Source: Oscillospiraceae bacterium
GTDB lineage: Bacteria; Bacillota; Clostridia; Oscillospirales; Ruminococcaceae
DNA: 41,757 nt
Reading direction: 5' to 3'
NCBI GenBank assembly: GCA_021202155.1
Contig: JAJQDP010000039.1
Span: forward strand, 1 to 41,757
Under the pieces are notes generated by a model. The model searched no databases and had not been told where the DNA came from. It saw only the letters and a program-made list of their open reading frames with translations. Positions within the stretch are counted from its first letter, which is position 1. Each line of letters opens with the position of its first letter. Made by a program: the position numbers and the translations under genes. Positions 8,601 to 15,169 of this stretch are shown here, in pieces.

Positions 8601-9098
8601 GGTCACATTGCTTGGAATTATTATCGATTCCAAACTTGTGCAGTTTGCAAAAGCAGATCTACTTATACTTGTAACCCCATCCGGAATTGTTATTGATTTT
8701 AATTTTGAACAACCATTAAAAGCAGATGCCTCGATAGTTGTAACTCCGCTCGGAATTGTTATCGATTCAAGACTTTCGCAGTCAGCAAAAGCATTTGACC
8801 TGATTTCAACTACACTGTCAGGAATAGTAACTGAAATCATATTTACGCACGAGGCAAAAGTATCACTTTTGATATGATCTGTATTGCAATCTATAACAGC
8901 AGATATAACTTCATCGCGGTATTGACTGCCGTTATATACCCAGTCAGTCATGCCTGACCCGTTCGAGATAGTCAGTTTGCCATCGTAATCCAAAACCCAG
9001 TAGTCACCTGATGCCATGCTTGCCGATACCATCACTGTCATCGCCACTATTGCCAGACTCAGGATCAGTAACATCGTTACTATTTTTCTTCTTTTCAT
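5676..9098 (-). CDS. Cell-wall-anchored leucine-rich-repeat (BspA-type) surface protein
   Basis: A 1140-residue secreted protein. Signal peptide: about residues 1-29. BspA/LRR_5 repeats occupy about 75-215 with the pattern SVTIPDSVVEIRSNAFADC. About seven zinc-ribbon-like repeats (CTEDGEITYTCLVCGETY, ATGHS) occupy 330-680. Three InlB/Listeria-Bacteroides-type beta repeats occupy about 738-940 (YTVEWVNYNGDVLETDTVEY). A FIVAR-like helical segment covers about 1010-1075, followed by an acidic stretch. The C-terminus is NPTTG, a hydrophobic run, then NKRR, which has the layout of a sortase signal. ATG 9098 follows TAAGGAGGCG. The TetR gene is immediately upstream on the same strand, and a palindromic site lies in this gene's leader. 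Likely an adhesin or glycan/host-surface binder; the ligand is unknown. No sortase is in the window. Confidence 0.88.
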   Translation of the reverse strand: MKRRKIVTMLLILSLAIVAMTVMVSASMASGDYWVLDYDGKLTISNGSGMTDWVYNGSQYRDEVISAVIDCNTDHIKSDTFASCVNMISVTIPDSVVEIRSNAFADCESLESITIPSGVTTIEASAFNGCSKLKSITIPDGVTSISRSAFANCTSLESIIIPSNVTSIDYGAFSGCSSLTYVVIPKSVTTIDTYAFNHCTSITDIYYTGSENDWSNITISASNDILESAFIHYNSSSAHSHTHSTDFEWSSDYSSCTVTISCSGCSSTKVIDCSVSESIITAATCTTAGSATYTATAAIANETYNSTTNEVAIPATGHSYDSGVETKAATCGTDGEITYTCSVCGDSYTETIPATGEHEYVEDTVIDATCTENMKIGAFCHICGAADPNNPAMEIENTALGHDWEAEYYDATCTEDSYILYTCTACGETYTDAGGEPATGHSWNGGLITQPPTCTEAGVKTYTCVICGTTYTEEVSATGHTTEIQQAKEATCTESGYTGDEVCTLCGATINIGSVIPANGHSYGVPEFTWGEDYSTCIATFTCTEGDDKQNVAATVTPATNAATCIEDGKTVYTATVSFNGETYTAEQTVTIQATGHSWDEGISTKSATCTEDGEITYTCLVCGETYAEEIPATGHSYEAVVTEPTCTASGYTTYICTACGESYTADETEATGHSYVATFTWAGDLSSATVELRCSACDDVVTETLTPTISIVNGVYTASVTYGGVTYNSEPITTYQIKWLDYDGTELRTDTVIAGEMPSYSGTPTREADAQYTYTFNGWDSEVVAASADATYTATYTATLNTYTVEWVNYNGDVLETDTVEYGTTPSYKGATPTREATAQYTYTFAGWDMEVVAVTGNVTYTATFSATLNTYTVTWVDEDGTTVLETDVDVPYGETPKYDGATPTKASDDEYSYTFDSWSPAVSTVTGDATYTATYKSTAHVWTVTYAWSRDLSTLTFTLTCECGHTVTLDAAISTRTSFGVTTSTATATFNGETYTTSVATGKSTLITAADYSAVELAIARANGLNADDYVDFSAVTAAINAVNWNLKAANQATVDAYARAINKAINSLVELDTTIEELVVVDEPVEDSTTETEDDEPIELEVDDIDTSEETNPTTGLTLALMPMAIAMASVVSNKRR

Positions 9099-9148
9099 AA
9101 AATACGCCTCCTTATAATTGGTTTTAATATCTGTGAGCGAATGCTTGA

Positions 9149-9170
9149 AAAATAAGTGAGTACTTATTTT
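9149..9170 (-). promoter_or_regulatory. Operator-like perfect palindrome in the leader of the surface protein gene
   Basis: AAAATAAGT (9149-9157), 4-base spacer, ACTTATTTT (9162-9170). It lies just downstream of the promoter and 50 bases before the start codon. Its position fits a repressor roadblock; the neighbouring TetR protein is the obvious candidate binder. Confidence 0.6.
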
Positions 9171-9184
9171 AGTTCCCTCACTTA

Positions 9185-9214
9185 ATTATACCATAAACTA
9201 TATCCGCTTGTCAA
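9185..9214 (-). promoter_or_regulatory. Sigma-A promoter of the surface protein gene
   Basis: On the minus strand: consensus TTGACA (9209-9214), 18-base spacer, consensus TATAAT (9185-9190). Such a strong promoter next to a palindrome suggests expression set by repression. Confidence 0.8.
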
Positions 9215-9224
9215 TAGGTTTTGC

Positions 9225-9272
9225 ACAAAAATTTGAAAAAAATCTTCCGTTTCTTTGTGAAAGAAGCGGAAG
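9225..9272 (-). terminator. Intrinsic terminator of the tetR gene
   Basis: On the minus strand, CTTCCGCTTCTTT pairs with AAAGAAACGGAAG around a CAC loop (one mismatch), followed by ATTTTTTTC. It begins 8 bases past the tetR stop and separates tetR from the surface protein gene. Confidence 0.9.
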
Positions 9273-9279
9273 TGGGTAC

Positions 9280-9942
9280 TTATTTTACTGGGTACGAAGA
9301 ATGAGCCGTCATGGCGTGAATCATGCTGATAAGAATCTGTTGCTGGCTCTTGAGGTACTCCTCGTTTTCAAACATGGCGTAGTGAACGCAGGCTCGGACG
9401 AAGATGAAGATGAGACCTTGCACCGTCTCCGCCGGAATTCCCAATTTCGGGGCAAGTTCCATAGCATATTCGGTATAACGTTTGGTGACGCCGTCGAAGA
9501 ATTTCTCGCCCTCTCCATAGTATCTCGGCGAGGAGTAAATCTGATACATGGCGCGGTACTTCTTGCCGTGAAGCTCGGCGGTTATGTAGGGCATCGTCAT
9601 TATGTAGTTCTCAATCTCGGCGGGGTTCTGAGGAGCTCTGCTCATGAAGTCGTCCTCGACCTTTTGCATACACCGGGCACAGCAGTGGGTGATAATCTCG
9701 TCCTTGTCGTTGAAGTAGTTGTTGAAAAGATTCGCCGAGCTTGTGCCGCAGTATCGGGCAAGTGCACCCGAGCCGGCGTGCTCAAGACCCAGGTCGCAGA
9801 TACAGTCAAAGCACCGGTCAAGGAAGAATAATATTTTCTTGTGTTTTTGCGAAAGATGTTCTTCGTCGGTGAGGTCTGCGGTGAAATCTATGGTGGAAAC
9901 ATCGTTGGAGATGTGCTTATTGAAATTACGGGCTACTCCCAT
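9280..9942 (-). CDS. TetR-like transcriptional regulator
   Basis: 220 residues from ATG 9942. An N-terminal helical region holds a TetR-type helix-turn-helix at about residues 38-85 (ILFFLDRCFDCICDLG, SGALARYCGTSSANLFNNYF), followed by KDEIITHC and a ligand-binding-type helical C-terminal half. An in-frame TTG further upstream (9987) would overlap the palindrome, so ATG 9942 behind AAGAGGCGA is preferred. It has its own TTGACT-17-TAAAAT promoter, a palindrome between promoter and start, and its own terminator. It probably represses itself and may control the adjacent surface protein gene. The inducer is unknown, and the N-terminal extension before the HTH is longer than usual. Confidence 0.8.
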   Translation of the reverse strand: MGVARNFNKHISNDVSTIDFTADLTDEEHLSQKHKKILFFLDRCFDCICDLGLEHAGSGALARYCGTSSANLFNNYFNDKDEIITHCCARCMQKVEDDFMSRAPQNPAEIENYIMTMPYITAELHGKKYRAMYQIYSSPRYYGEGEKFFDGVTKRYTEYAMELAPKLGIPAETVQGLIFIFVRACVHYAMFENEEYLKSQQQILISMIHAMTAHSSYPVK

Positions 9943-9974
9943 ATTTAAATATCGCCTCTTAAAAAAGCAAAGAT

Positions 9975-9990
9975 CGCTTGCTGACAAGCG
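9975..9990 (-). promoter_or_regulatory. Operator-like palindrome upstream of tetR
   Basis: CGCTTG, CTGA, CAAGCG: a perfect 6-base inverted repeat with a 4-base spacer, lying between the tetR promoter and its start codon. TGACAAGCG also occurs on the minus strand at the -35 of the surface protein promoter, which may be a shared half-site. Confidence 0.55.
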
Positions 9991-9999
9991 TACTAATCT

Positions 10000-10028
10000 A
10001 TTTTAGCACTTTAGAGGGGATTAGTCAA
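10000..10028 (-). promoter_or_regulatory. Sigma-A promoter of tetR
   Basis: Minus strand: TTGACT (10023-10028), 17-base spacer, TAAAAT (10000-10005). Confidence 0.75.
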
Positions 10029-10034
10029 TACTAA

Positions 10035-10465
10035 TTTGGAGTGCTCCACTGCGGAAACCCTCAGCAAGTGCATTGTCGGCTACGCCGACGCCGCTCCCGA
10101 TGGTCGCGGCACCTCTCAGTCTGCGCTTGCAGCGTAGCCAGCTCTCCTTGATAAGGAGAGCCATTTTCGTTCTATACGAGGTTTGAGTGATGTACAAAAC
10201 GCTCTCCCCTTGGTCGCGCGCCCTCTCAGTCTGCGCATTGCGCAGACAGCTCCCCCAAAGGGGGAGCCAAGATTTTTTTGGAAGGCAGGCTACTTGGCTC
10301 TCCCTCTGGGAGAGCTGGCAGACACGAAGTGGCTGACTGAGAGGGCGCGAGCGAGGCGAGCGTTTCACCTCTTGCAGAAGCTTTCGAGAGAACTCAAATA
10401 GCCTCCCCTGAAAGGGGAGGTGGATGCGCCGTAGGCGCAGACGGAGGGGTTTCCGAGCAGGGTGG
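10035..10465. repeat. Palindromic intergenic repeat, copy 3 (composite, about 430 bp)
   Basis: Several arms of the family are nested: CCTCTCAGTCTGCGC, AGCTCTCCTTGATAAGGAGAGC, the conserved spacer TCGTTCTATACGAGG...GATGTACAAAACGC, AGCTCCCCCAAAGGGGGAGC, GGCTCTCCCTCTGGGAGAGC, TGGCTGACTGAGAGGGCGCG and GCCTCCCCTGAAAGGGGAGG. It looks like one copy inserted into another. Open reading frames across it are products of the palindromes and are not called. Confidence 0.8.
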
Positions 10466-10470
10466 AGGGC

Positions 10471-10499
10471 TTGACAATCCCTTTCCAAAGTACTATTAT
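10471..10499 (+). promoter_or_regulatory. Promoter of the small membrane protein gene
   Basis: TTGACA at 10471-10476, 17-base spacer, TATTAT at 10494-10499, directly after the repeat copy. Confidence 0.75.
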
Positions 10500-10527
10500 T
10501 ATATCAGAAACCGAAAGGAGAACCGCA

Positions 10528-10911
10528 ATGCTCACATATATAAAGAAAGATAAGAACAGAGACAGAGGCGTGGCTGTCGGCGCGAATTTGGGGCTTATTG
10601 CCACCGTAGTGGCGGCTGTCAGAGGCTGGTTCGCCGAGAGGAGACACCAGAGAGACCTCGCCCGCAGGAAGCGCGAGCGCAAGATTAAGATGGCGCGATT
10701 TGCCGTAAAAGCCATCCAGACCGCCGCCTATTTCGTCCCGATAGTGATAGCTCTTGCAAAAGCCGCAGGCTTTATCTCGGAAAGACGCGAGAAGAAGCTG
10801 GACGAGGAAGCCGAGAACATCGATATTGAAGTAATTCCGGCAGAACCGGTCGCCTCCGAGGCGGAAGTTTATGAGCGGGTGAACGCTGAGACTCCCAAAA
10901 CAGAAGCTTGA
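10528..10911 (+). CDS. Small hypothetical membrane protein
   Basis: 127 residues from ATG 10528, which follows AAAGGAG at 10514-10520. Layout: a short basic N-terminus, a hydrophobic stretch (GANLGLIATVVAAVRGW), a strongly basic linker (RRHQRDLARRKRERKIK), a second hydrophobic stretch (TAAYFVPIVIALAKAAGF), then an acidic tail rich in Glu. I do not recognise a family. The two membrane spans and the basic loop suggest a small inner-membrane protein with a charged cytosolic tail. It has its own promoter and terminator and is flanked by repeat copies on both sides. Confidence 0.7.
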   Translation: MLTYIKKDKNRDRGVAVGANLGLIATVVAAVRGWFAERRHQRDLARRKRERKIKMARFAVKAIQTAAYFVPIVIALAKAAGFISERREKKLDEEAENIDIEVIPAEPVASEAEVYERVNAETPKTEA

Positions 10912-10944
10912 AAAATTTTCCCGAGAAAATCGGGAATTTTTTTT
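10911..10944 (+). terminator. Intrinsic terminator after the small membrane protein
   Basis: The stem TTCCCGA/TCGGGAA is extended by A-T pairs on both sides and followed by an 8-T run. It begins at the stop codon. Confidence 0.9.
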
Positions 10945-10989
10945 GCGGAGGATGCAATAATCGGGGCGTCCGATTTGTATTAAGGGTAG

Positions 10990-11147
10990 AAATGTACGGA
11001 AACCCCTCAGTCAGCTTCGCTGACAGCTCCCCTTTCAGGGGAGCCTATGAGTGCCTCTACCAAAGCTTCTGAGAGAAGCATTCAGAGCCTCCCCTGAAAG
11101 GGAGGGGGACCGCCGCCGAAGGCGGTGGTGGAGGGGTTTCCGAGAAA
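10990..11147. repeat. Palindromic intergenic repeat, copy 4
   Basis: ACCCCTCAGTCAGC, AGCTCCCCTTTCAGGGGAGC, the spacer AAAGCTTCTGAGAGAAGC, GCCTCCCCTGAAAGGGAGG, then ACCGCCGCC/GGCGGTGGT and GGAGGGGTTTCCGAG. The outer GGAAACCCCT and AGGGGTTTCC ends are inverted, so the whole unit is a near-perfect palindrome. Confidence 0.85.
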
Positions 11148-11158
11148 GGAAAATCCCT

Positions 11159-11797
11159 ATGAAACACACACTCAAAAAATTATTATCCATCCTATTATCC
11201 CTCACCATGCTCCTCAGCCTTGCCGGCTGTCAGGTCGTCGAAGAACCGGTCGACACCGATGATGAAGTCGTCGGCGGAGGCTTGATTCAAGCAAGAGACG
11301 GTGAAGTTTCCGACGAAGAAGTCATGGACGATGATGCCGGGTATGAACCCACAGAAGAGCCCGAAGTCGAAGATGAAGCTATCGAGGACGAAGAGGTTTT
11401 GCAAATCGACCTTGAGGATATTTCAAGTATTGCTCCAGAAGAGGGCGTGAGCTTCTATGCCTTGGTCATCAATGCGAACGGCAATAGCCTCGCGGTCTGC
11501 GGGCTTAACTCCACTGTCAACGATGTTAATCATGACGGGCTTTTCAGCGTGGGCTTAAGCTCCGATGCAGAAATCGCAGGAAGAGTGACCAGTGTCGACG
11601 ACATCACTGCCGGCGATATAGTTGTCATCACTTATAGCGGCGAAGTCATGGAGACCTATCCCGCCCAGATTTCCGGAGCATCAAGAGTCTATGTTGCAAA
11701 CCACATCAGCCGCCTCTCTGAGATAGAGTATCTCCTCCCCGAAGGCTACGAATCTTTCGGCGAATACTTCCCGGCGTGGGATGATTTTGAATTCTGA
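11159..11797 (+). CDS. Lipoprotein with acidic linker and DUF3221-like domain
   Basis: 212 residues from ATG 11159, preceded by GAAAGGAAAA; an upstream in-frame extension lies in the repeat and is not part of the gene. Signal peptide with lipobox SLAGC at residues 20-24. An Asp/Glu-rich linker reaches about residue 95. A small beta-rich C-terminal domain follows, with VINANGNSLAVCG, GRVTSVDDITAGDIVVITYSG and METYPAQISGASRV. This resembles the DUF3221 (YobA-type) fold, a domain of unknown function often found on lipoproteins. The resemblance is judged by eye. It is exposed on the outer face of the membrane. The repeat ends about 12 bases upstream, and no clear promoter lies in the gap. Confidence 0.8.
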   Translation: MKHTLKKLLSILLSLTMLLSLAGCQVVEEPVDTDDEVVGGGLIQARDGEVSDEEVMDDDAGYEPTEEPEVEDEAIEDEEVLQIDLEDISSIAPEEGVSFYALVINANGNSLAVCGLNSTVNDVNHDGLFSVGLSSDAEIAGRVTSVDDITAGDIVVITYSGEVMETYPAQISGASRVYVANHISRLSEIEYLLPEGYESFGEYFPAWDDFEF

Positions 11798-11824
11798 CTT
11801 ACTAAGCGTATTTGCGGAAAGCAG

Positions 11825-12117
11825 TTCGCCGCAGGCGCGCCCTTCAGTTGCCTGCGGCGACGCGCCCACTTGCGTGGGCGCACCTCTCAGTCAGCCGCTT
11901 CGCGTCTGCCAGCTCTCCTTATCAAGGAGAGCCTTCTTGAGATCAAGGCAACTTTGTGCTTTAGCAGAAGCTTTTGAGAGAAGTACACTGGCTCTCCTTT
12001 TAAGGAGAGCTGTCGCGAAGCGACTGAGAGGTGCTATTTTCGCCTGCGGCGAAAATAGCGTGGCTCGCCATAAGGCGAGCCACTAATTCCGCATTCCGAA
12101 TTCATAATTCCGAATTG
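11825..12117. repeat. Palindromic intergenic repeat, copy 5
   Basis: Contains GCACCTCTCAGTCAGC, AGCTCTCCTTATCAAGGAGAGC, the spacer AGCAGAAGCTTTTGAGAGAAG, GGCTCTCCTTTTAAGGAGAGC, CGACTGAGAGGTGC, a CTATTTTCGCC hairpin and GGCTCGCC/GGCGAGCC. It ends in the same CTAATTCCGCATTCCGAATT edge as copy 2, in opposite orientation. The edge sequence is therefore probably a true end of the full element. Confidence 0.85.
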
Positions 12118-12152
12118 CAATAATCGGCATCAGTTTCTGATGCCGATTATTG
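12118..12152 (-). terminator. 16-bp perfect hairpin over the stop codon of the isomerase gene
   Basis: CAATAATCGGCATCAG and its exact complement are separated by a 3-base loop. The hairpin includes the TGA stop (12130-12132) of the minus-strand gene. No T tract follows on either strand, so it may stabilise the 3' end rather than terminate. Confidence 0.5.
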
Positions 12153-12960
12153 TCTTAAATCCTCCGCACGCCGCGTCGAATGCTTCGTCGGCGTTTTTGT
12201 ATGAGAATTTGTCCTCGACAACCTGCTTGTTTGAGCGTCTGACGGTGAGTCTTGGGTCGATGGAAAAGTTCCTGCCGCCTTTTTCAATGAATTTGCGGGT
12301 TAATTCCCTTATCTGTGCGACTCCATTTCCTGCGGGTACGGGACTGCCGTCCTCGGATATATCCGAAACGTGAACATAGGCGATTCTTGAGCGGAGAATG
12401 TCCCAGGCATCCATCACATTCTCGCCCACTTTGATGAACTCAACCGGGTTGAAGACTCCGACCATTTCGGGGAGGGCGGTCAAGATTTCGTGACACCTTC
12501 CGGCAGTACCGCCATAGCAACCGGCTTTGTTCTCAAGGCAGAGGGTCACGCCGTGCGCACCGGCAAGCTCGTTCATCCGGCTGATCCTGTCGATGACGAG
12601 TCCCTTGTAGTCGCTCGGATTCTCAAACCCTGGGATATAGAAAGAGCTCACCCGAACCTTGTCCGCACCTAAAACCTTACAGACCTCAAGAGTGTTCTTG
12701 AGCTTTTCAATCTGCGCCTCGAAATCGTCCTTGATGCCAATTCTGCCGATGGTGGTGGCAAGGGAGAGCACCTGAAGCTTGGAGTCGTTTAATTTTTTTC
12801 TTATCAGACACGCCGCGACGAAGGAAATGTCCGATATGGGACCGAATTCAGTCCCGCCGAGCTCAATCCCCGAAAGACCGTTCCGTCTGACAGCCTCAAT
12901 CTGGTCGCCAAGTTCAACCCTTAATTCGCCGCCGTGAGAGAATAATTTTACACTGCTCAT
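12130..12960 (-). CDS. Sugar phosphate isomerase/epimerase-like TIM-barrel protein
   Basis: 276 residues of the AP-endonuclease-2 (xylose-isomerase-like) TIM-barrel family. Strand-end signatures are visible: GLSGIELGGTEFG, CLENKAG with the metal-binding Glu, YVHVSDIS with the His, and a late FSIDPRLT. The segment FNPVEFI replaces the more usual Asp-Pro with Asn-Pro at one metal-ligand region, so metal binding may be altered. Members isomerise or epimerise sugars or polyols such as inositol derivatives. The substrate cannot be told here because no sugar-pathway neighbours are adjacent. ATG 12960 has only a weak ribosome binding site. Monocistronic, with a promoter at 13031-13059. Confidence 0.8.
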   Translation of the reverse strand: MSSVKLFSHGGELRVELGDQIEAVRRNGLSGIELGGTEFGPISDISFVAACLIRKKLNDSKLQVLSLATTIGRIGIKDDFEAQIEKLKNTLEVCKVLGADKVRVSSFYIPGFENPSDYKGLVIDRISRMNELAGAHGVTLCLENKAGCYGGTAGRCHEILTALPEMVGVFNPVEFIKVGENVMDAWDILRSRIAYVHVSDISEDGSPVPAGNGVAQIRELTRKFIEKGGRNFSIDPRLTVRRSNKQVVEDKFSYKNADEAFDAACGGFKTIIGIRN

Positions 12961-13030
12961 TTTTTACCATGCACCCCATCCAAGTCAAATTGTCGATTGT
13001 CACAAAAATTTTCACAATATTTCAGTTAAT

Positions 13031-13059
13031 ATTATAGCATATGTTTTGCAATTCGGCAA
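13031..13059 (-). promoter_or_regulatory. Promoter of the isomerase gene
   Basis: Minus strand: TTGCCG (13054-13059), 17-base spacer, consensus TATAAT (13031-13036). Confidence 0.65.
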
Positions 13060-13122
13060 TAGCAAAAGAGTAAATCTCCGAAAAATTTTTTGCGAGAAAG
13101 CGAACAAAACCTCATTTTGCAC

Positions 13123-13151
13123 TTGAAAACGGCGGGAAAGTGTGGTATACT
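13123..13151 (+). promoter_or_regulatory. Promoter of the SRP RNA
   Basis: TTGAAA at 13123-13128, 17-base spacer, TATACT at 13146-13151, placing the RNA 5' end near 13159. Confidence 0.8.
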
Positions 13152-13159
13152 ATCATGTA

Positions 13160-13303
13160 TGTTAGCCAATCCGAGATGTAGGTGTGCGGGTCCTGTGCAA
13201 CGACGCGCTGTGAACCATGTCAGGCGGGGAACCGAGCAGCATTAAGCAGAATGCTTCGTGTGACACAGTCTCGCCTGCACACCTATATGTCGGATTGGCG
13301 ATT
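13160..13303 (+). ncRNA. ffs: Signal recognition particle RNA
   Basis: The apical SRP domain is recognisable: GTGAACCATGTCAGG, then GGGGAACCGAGCAGC and ATTAAGC, the conserved internal loops bound by Ffh. The ends pair as a long rod: GCCAATCCG (from 13165) with CGGATTGGC (to 13299), and GGTGTGCGGG with CCTGCACACC. Length is about 140 nt. This is longer than the E. coli 4.5S RNA, but the rod is simple and lacks the Alu domain of Bacillus scRNA. Its place upstream of dnaX-ybaB-recR matches the usual Firmicutes order, which supports the call. Confidence 0.88.
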
Positions 13304-13311
13304 TTAAACCC

Positions 13312-13516
13312 TGAAGTTTGGCTTCGCCAAACTTGCTATTTCCAGCTTCGCTGAAAATAGCACCCCTCAGTCAGCTTCGCTGACAGCTCCCCTTGACAGG
13401 GGAGCCATAATTCTCCTCTCGCAGGTTCTTTTCTGGAGGAAGTTAAAGCCTCCCCTGTCAAGGGGAGGGGGACCGCCGCCGAAGGCGGTGGTGGAGGGGT
13501 GCGCGACCAAAGGGAG
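13312..13516. repeat. Palindromic intergenic repeat, copy 6, between SRP RNA and dnaX
   Basis: It starts with the AGTTTGGC/GCCAAACT and CTATTT/AAATAG hairpins also seen in copy 1. ACCCCTCAGTCAGC, AGCTCCCCTTGACAGGGGAGC, a shortened spacer, GCCTCCCCTGTCAAGGGGAGG, ACCGCCGCC/GGCGGTGGT and GGAGGGGTGCGCG follow. It fills almost the whole gap between the SRP RNA and dnaX, so any dnaX transcript started at the SRP promoter must pass through it. Confidence 0.85.
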
Positions 13517-13543
13517 CGCATTGCTGGGGTTGGAGGTGAGCTT

Positions 13544-15151
13544 TTGTACCGTGCCCTATATCGCAAGTGGCGACCGATGACGTTTGACGACGTCGTGTCC
13601 CAGCCGCACATAACAACCACGCTCAAGCGTCAGATAAGCGAGGGCAAGACTGCTCATGCCTATTTGTTCACCGGCTCGCGCGGAACGGGCAAGACCACAT
13701 GCGCAAGAATCTTTGCAAAGGCCGTCAACTGCCGAAATCCTCACGACGGCAGACCCTGCCTTGAGTGCGATATTTGCAAAGCCGCCGATAATGGCACTTT
13801 GAATGACATAATCGAGATTGACGCCGCGTCAAACACCGGTGTCGACGATATAAGGGAGCTCCGCGAATCGACCGTCTACACTCCCGAGCTTGCAAGGTAT
13901 AAAGTATATATCATCGACGAGGTTCACATGCTCTCGAACCAGGCTTGGGGCGCACTCCTCAAGATTATGGAGGAGCCTCCGGAGCACGTCAAGTTCATTT
14001 TGGCGACGACTGAAATCCATAAAGTTCCACTTACGATTATTTCCCGTTGCCAGAGATTCGACTTCAGAAGGATTCTCCCCGAGGACATCAAGGCAAGGCT
14101 ACTCTATATCGCTGAGCAGGAGAAAATCTCTCTTGACGACGAAGCGGCGATCGCTATCGCGAGGATTTCCGACGGCGCGATGAGAGACGCGCTCTCAATC
14201 TTAGACCAGTGCATGGCGGTAAGCGACGATATAACCGTTCAGACCGTTTCCGCAGTCTCCGGAACTGCCGACAGGTACGCCCTCTACGAGATTTTGGACG
14301 GAATAGCGGAGGGGCAGTCAGCAAGAGTTCTTTCCGATATAGACAAGCTCTACTCCGCTTCAAAGGACATGTCCCGCCTATGCGACGAGCTTATCTTCCA
14401 GCTCAGAAACGTAATGCTCCTCGAGACTTCTCCGGACAACGAGAAGCTACTTGGCTGTCTTCCGGACGAACTCAAGAAGCTCTGGGAGATTGCGGGGAAG
14501 CTTTCACTTGACAAAACACTTTCACTTTTAGATATACTCCAGACAACCGGCGACTCGATGTCGACCGCCTCCTCCAAGAGAACTGCCCTCGAAATGGCGG
14601 TAATCAGGATGTGCGGCATCGCTTCAAAGAGAGAAACAGCCGTCTCGGACACCGCAGTGGCTGAGCTTAACAAGCGCATCTCCGCGCTTGAGGACGAGAT
14701 TGAGGAGCTTAAGCGCGGCGGCGTCACCGTCAGCTCAAGACCTTCTCCATCCTCGAAGCCCGAAAGACCCGCACCACAGCCTCAGAAGCCGCAGAATCAG
14801 GAGTCGGAGACTCAGGAGGCTCAGACGCCGATTCTCTTCCCGCAGTGGGAGGAAGTTTTAGAACGGCTCACAGAGGTCAACCCCGGCTGTGCGGGAGCAC
14901 TCAGCGAATCGCGAGGGATAATCTATGGCAACAGACTCATGATTGAGGTGCAGACCGAGTTCTTCCTGAGCCTCTTCAAGAAGCCGGAGAACGCTAAATC
15001 TCTCAGGGATGTTGTCAGGGAGATAACCGGAAAAACCTATGCCATCGGCGCGCGCTGTATAAGAAAAGACCCGGCGACAGTCCAGGAGGACAAGGTGGCC
15101 GAGCTTATCGAGAAGGCGAAACGCGAGGATGTACCATTTGATGTAGACTAA
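13544..15151 (+). CDS. dnaX: DNA polymerase III subunit gamma/tau
   Basis: 535 residues; the ATPase core of the clamp loader that places beta clamps on DNA. The N-terminus is the typical LYRALYRKWRPMTFDDVV. Walker A is FTGSRGTGKTT, followed by the zinc module (CRNPHDGRPCLECDIC). The DEVH motif is YIIDEVHMLS, and sensor 1 is FILATTEIHKVP. The polymerase-binding C-terminal part follows a Pro/Gln-rich linker at about 400-440. The start is TTG 13544, because GGAGGT at 13532-13537 is well placed and the family start matches exactly; upstream in-frame codons lie in the repeat. No A-rich slippery site for gamma production was noticed. It heads the dnaX-ybaB-recR-tadA operon. Confidence 0.96.
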   Translation: MYRALYRKWRPMTFDDVVSQPHITTTLKRQISEGKTAHAYLFTGSRGTGKTTCARIFAKAVNCRNPHDGRPCLECDICKAADNGTLNDIIEIDAASNTGVDDIRELRESTVYTPELARYKVYIIDEVHMLSNQAWGALLKIMEEPPEHVKFILATTEIHKVPLTIISRCQRFDFRRILPEDIKARLLYIAEQEKISLDDEAAIAIARISDGAMRDALSILDQCMAVSDDITVQTVSAVSGTADRYALYEILDGIAEGQSARVLSDIDKLYSASKDMSRLCDELIFQLRNVMLLETSPDNEKLLGCLPDELKKLWEIAGKLSLDKTLSLLDILQTTGDSMSTASSKRTALEMAVIRMCGIASKRETAVSDTAVAELNKRISALEDEIEELKRGGVTVSSRPSPSSKPERPAPQPQKPQNQESETQEAQTPILFPQWEEVLERLTEVNPGCAGALSESRGIIYGNRLMIEVQTEFFLSLFKKPENAKSLRDVVREITGKTYAIGARCIRKDPATVQEDKVAELIEKAKREDVPFDVD

Positions 15152-15169
15152 ATTAAAGGAGCAATTACC

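Noticed and set aside
9208-9831. 207-codon plus-strand frame
   Set aside because: Antisense to the tetR gene, with no plausible start signal.
10021-10715. Minus-strand frames of 116-155 codons
   Set aside because: Rich in Arg, Ser and Leu from translated repeats; no ribosome binding sites.
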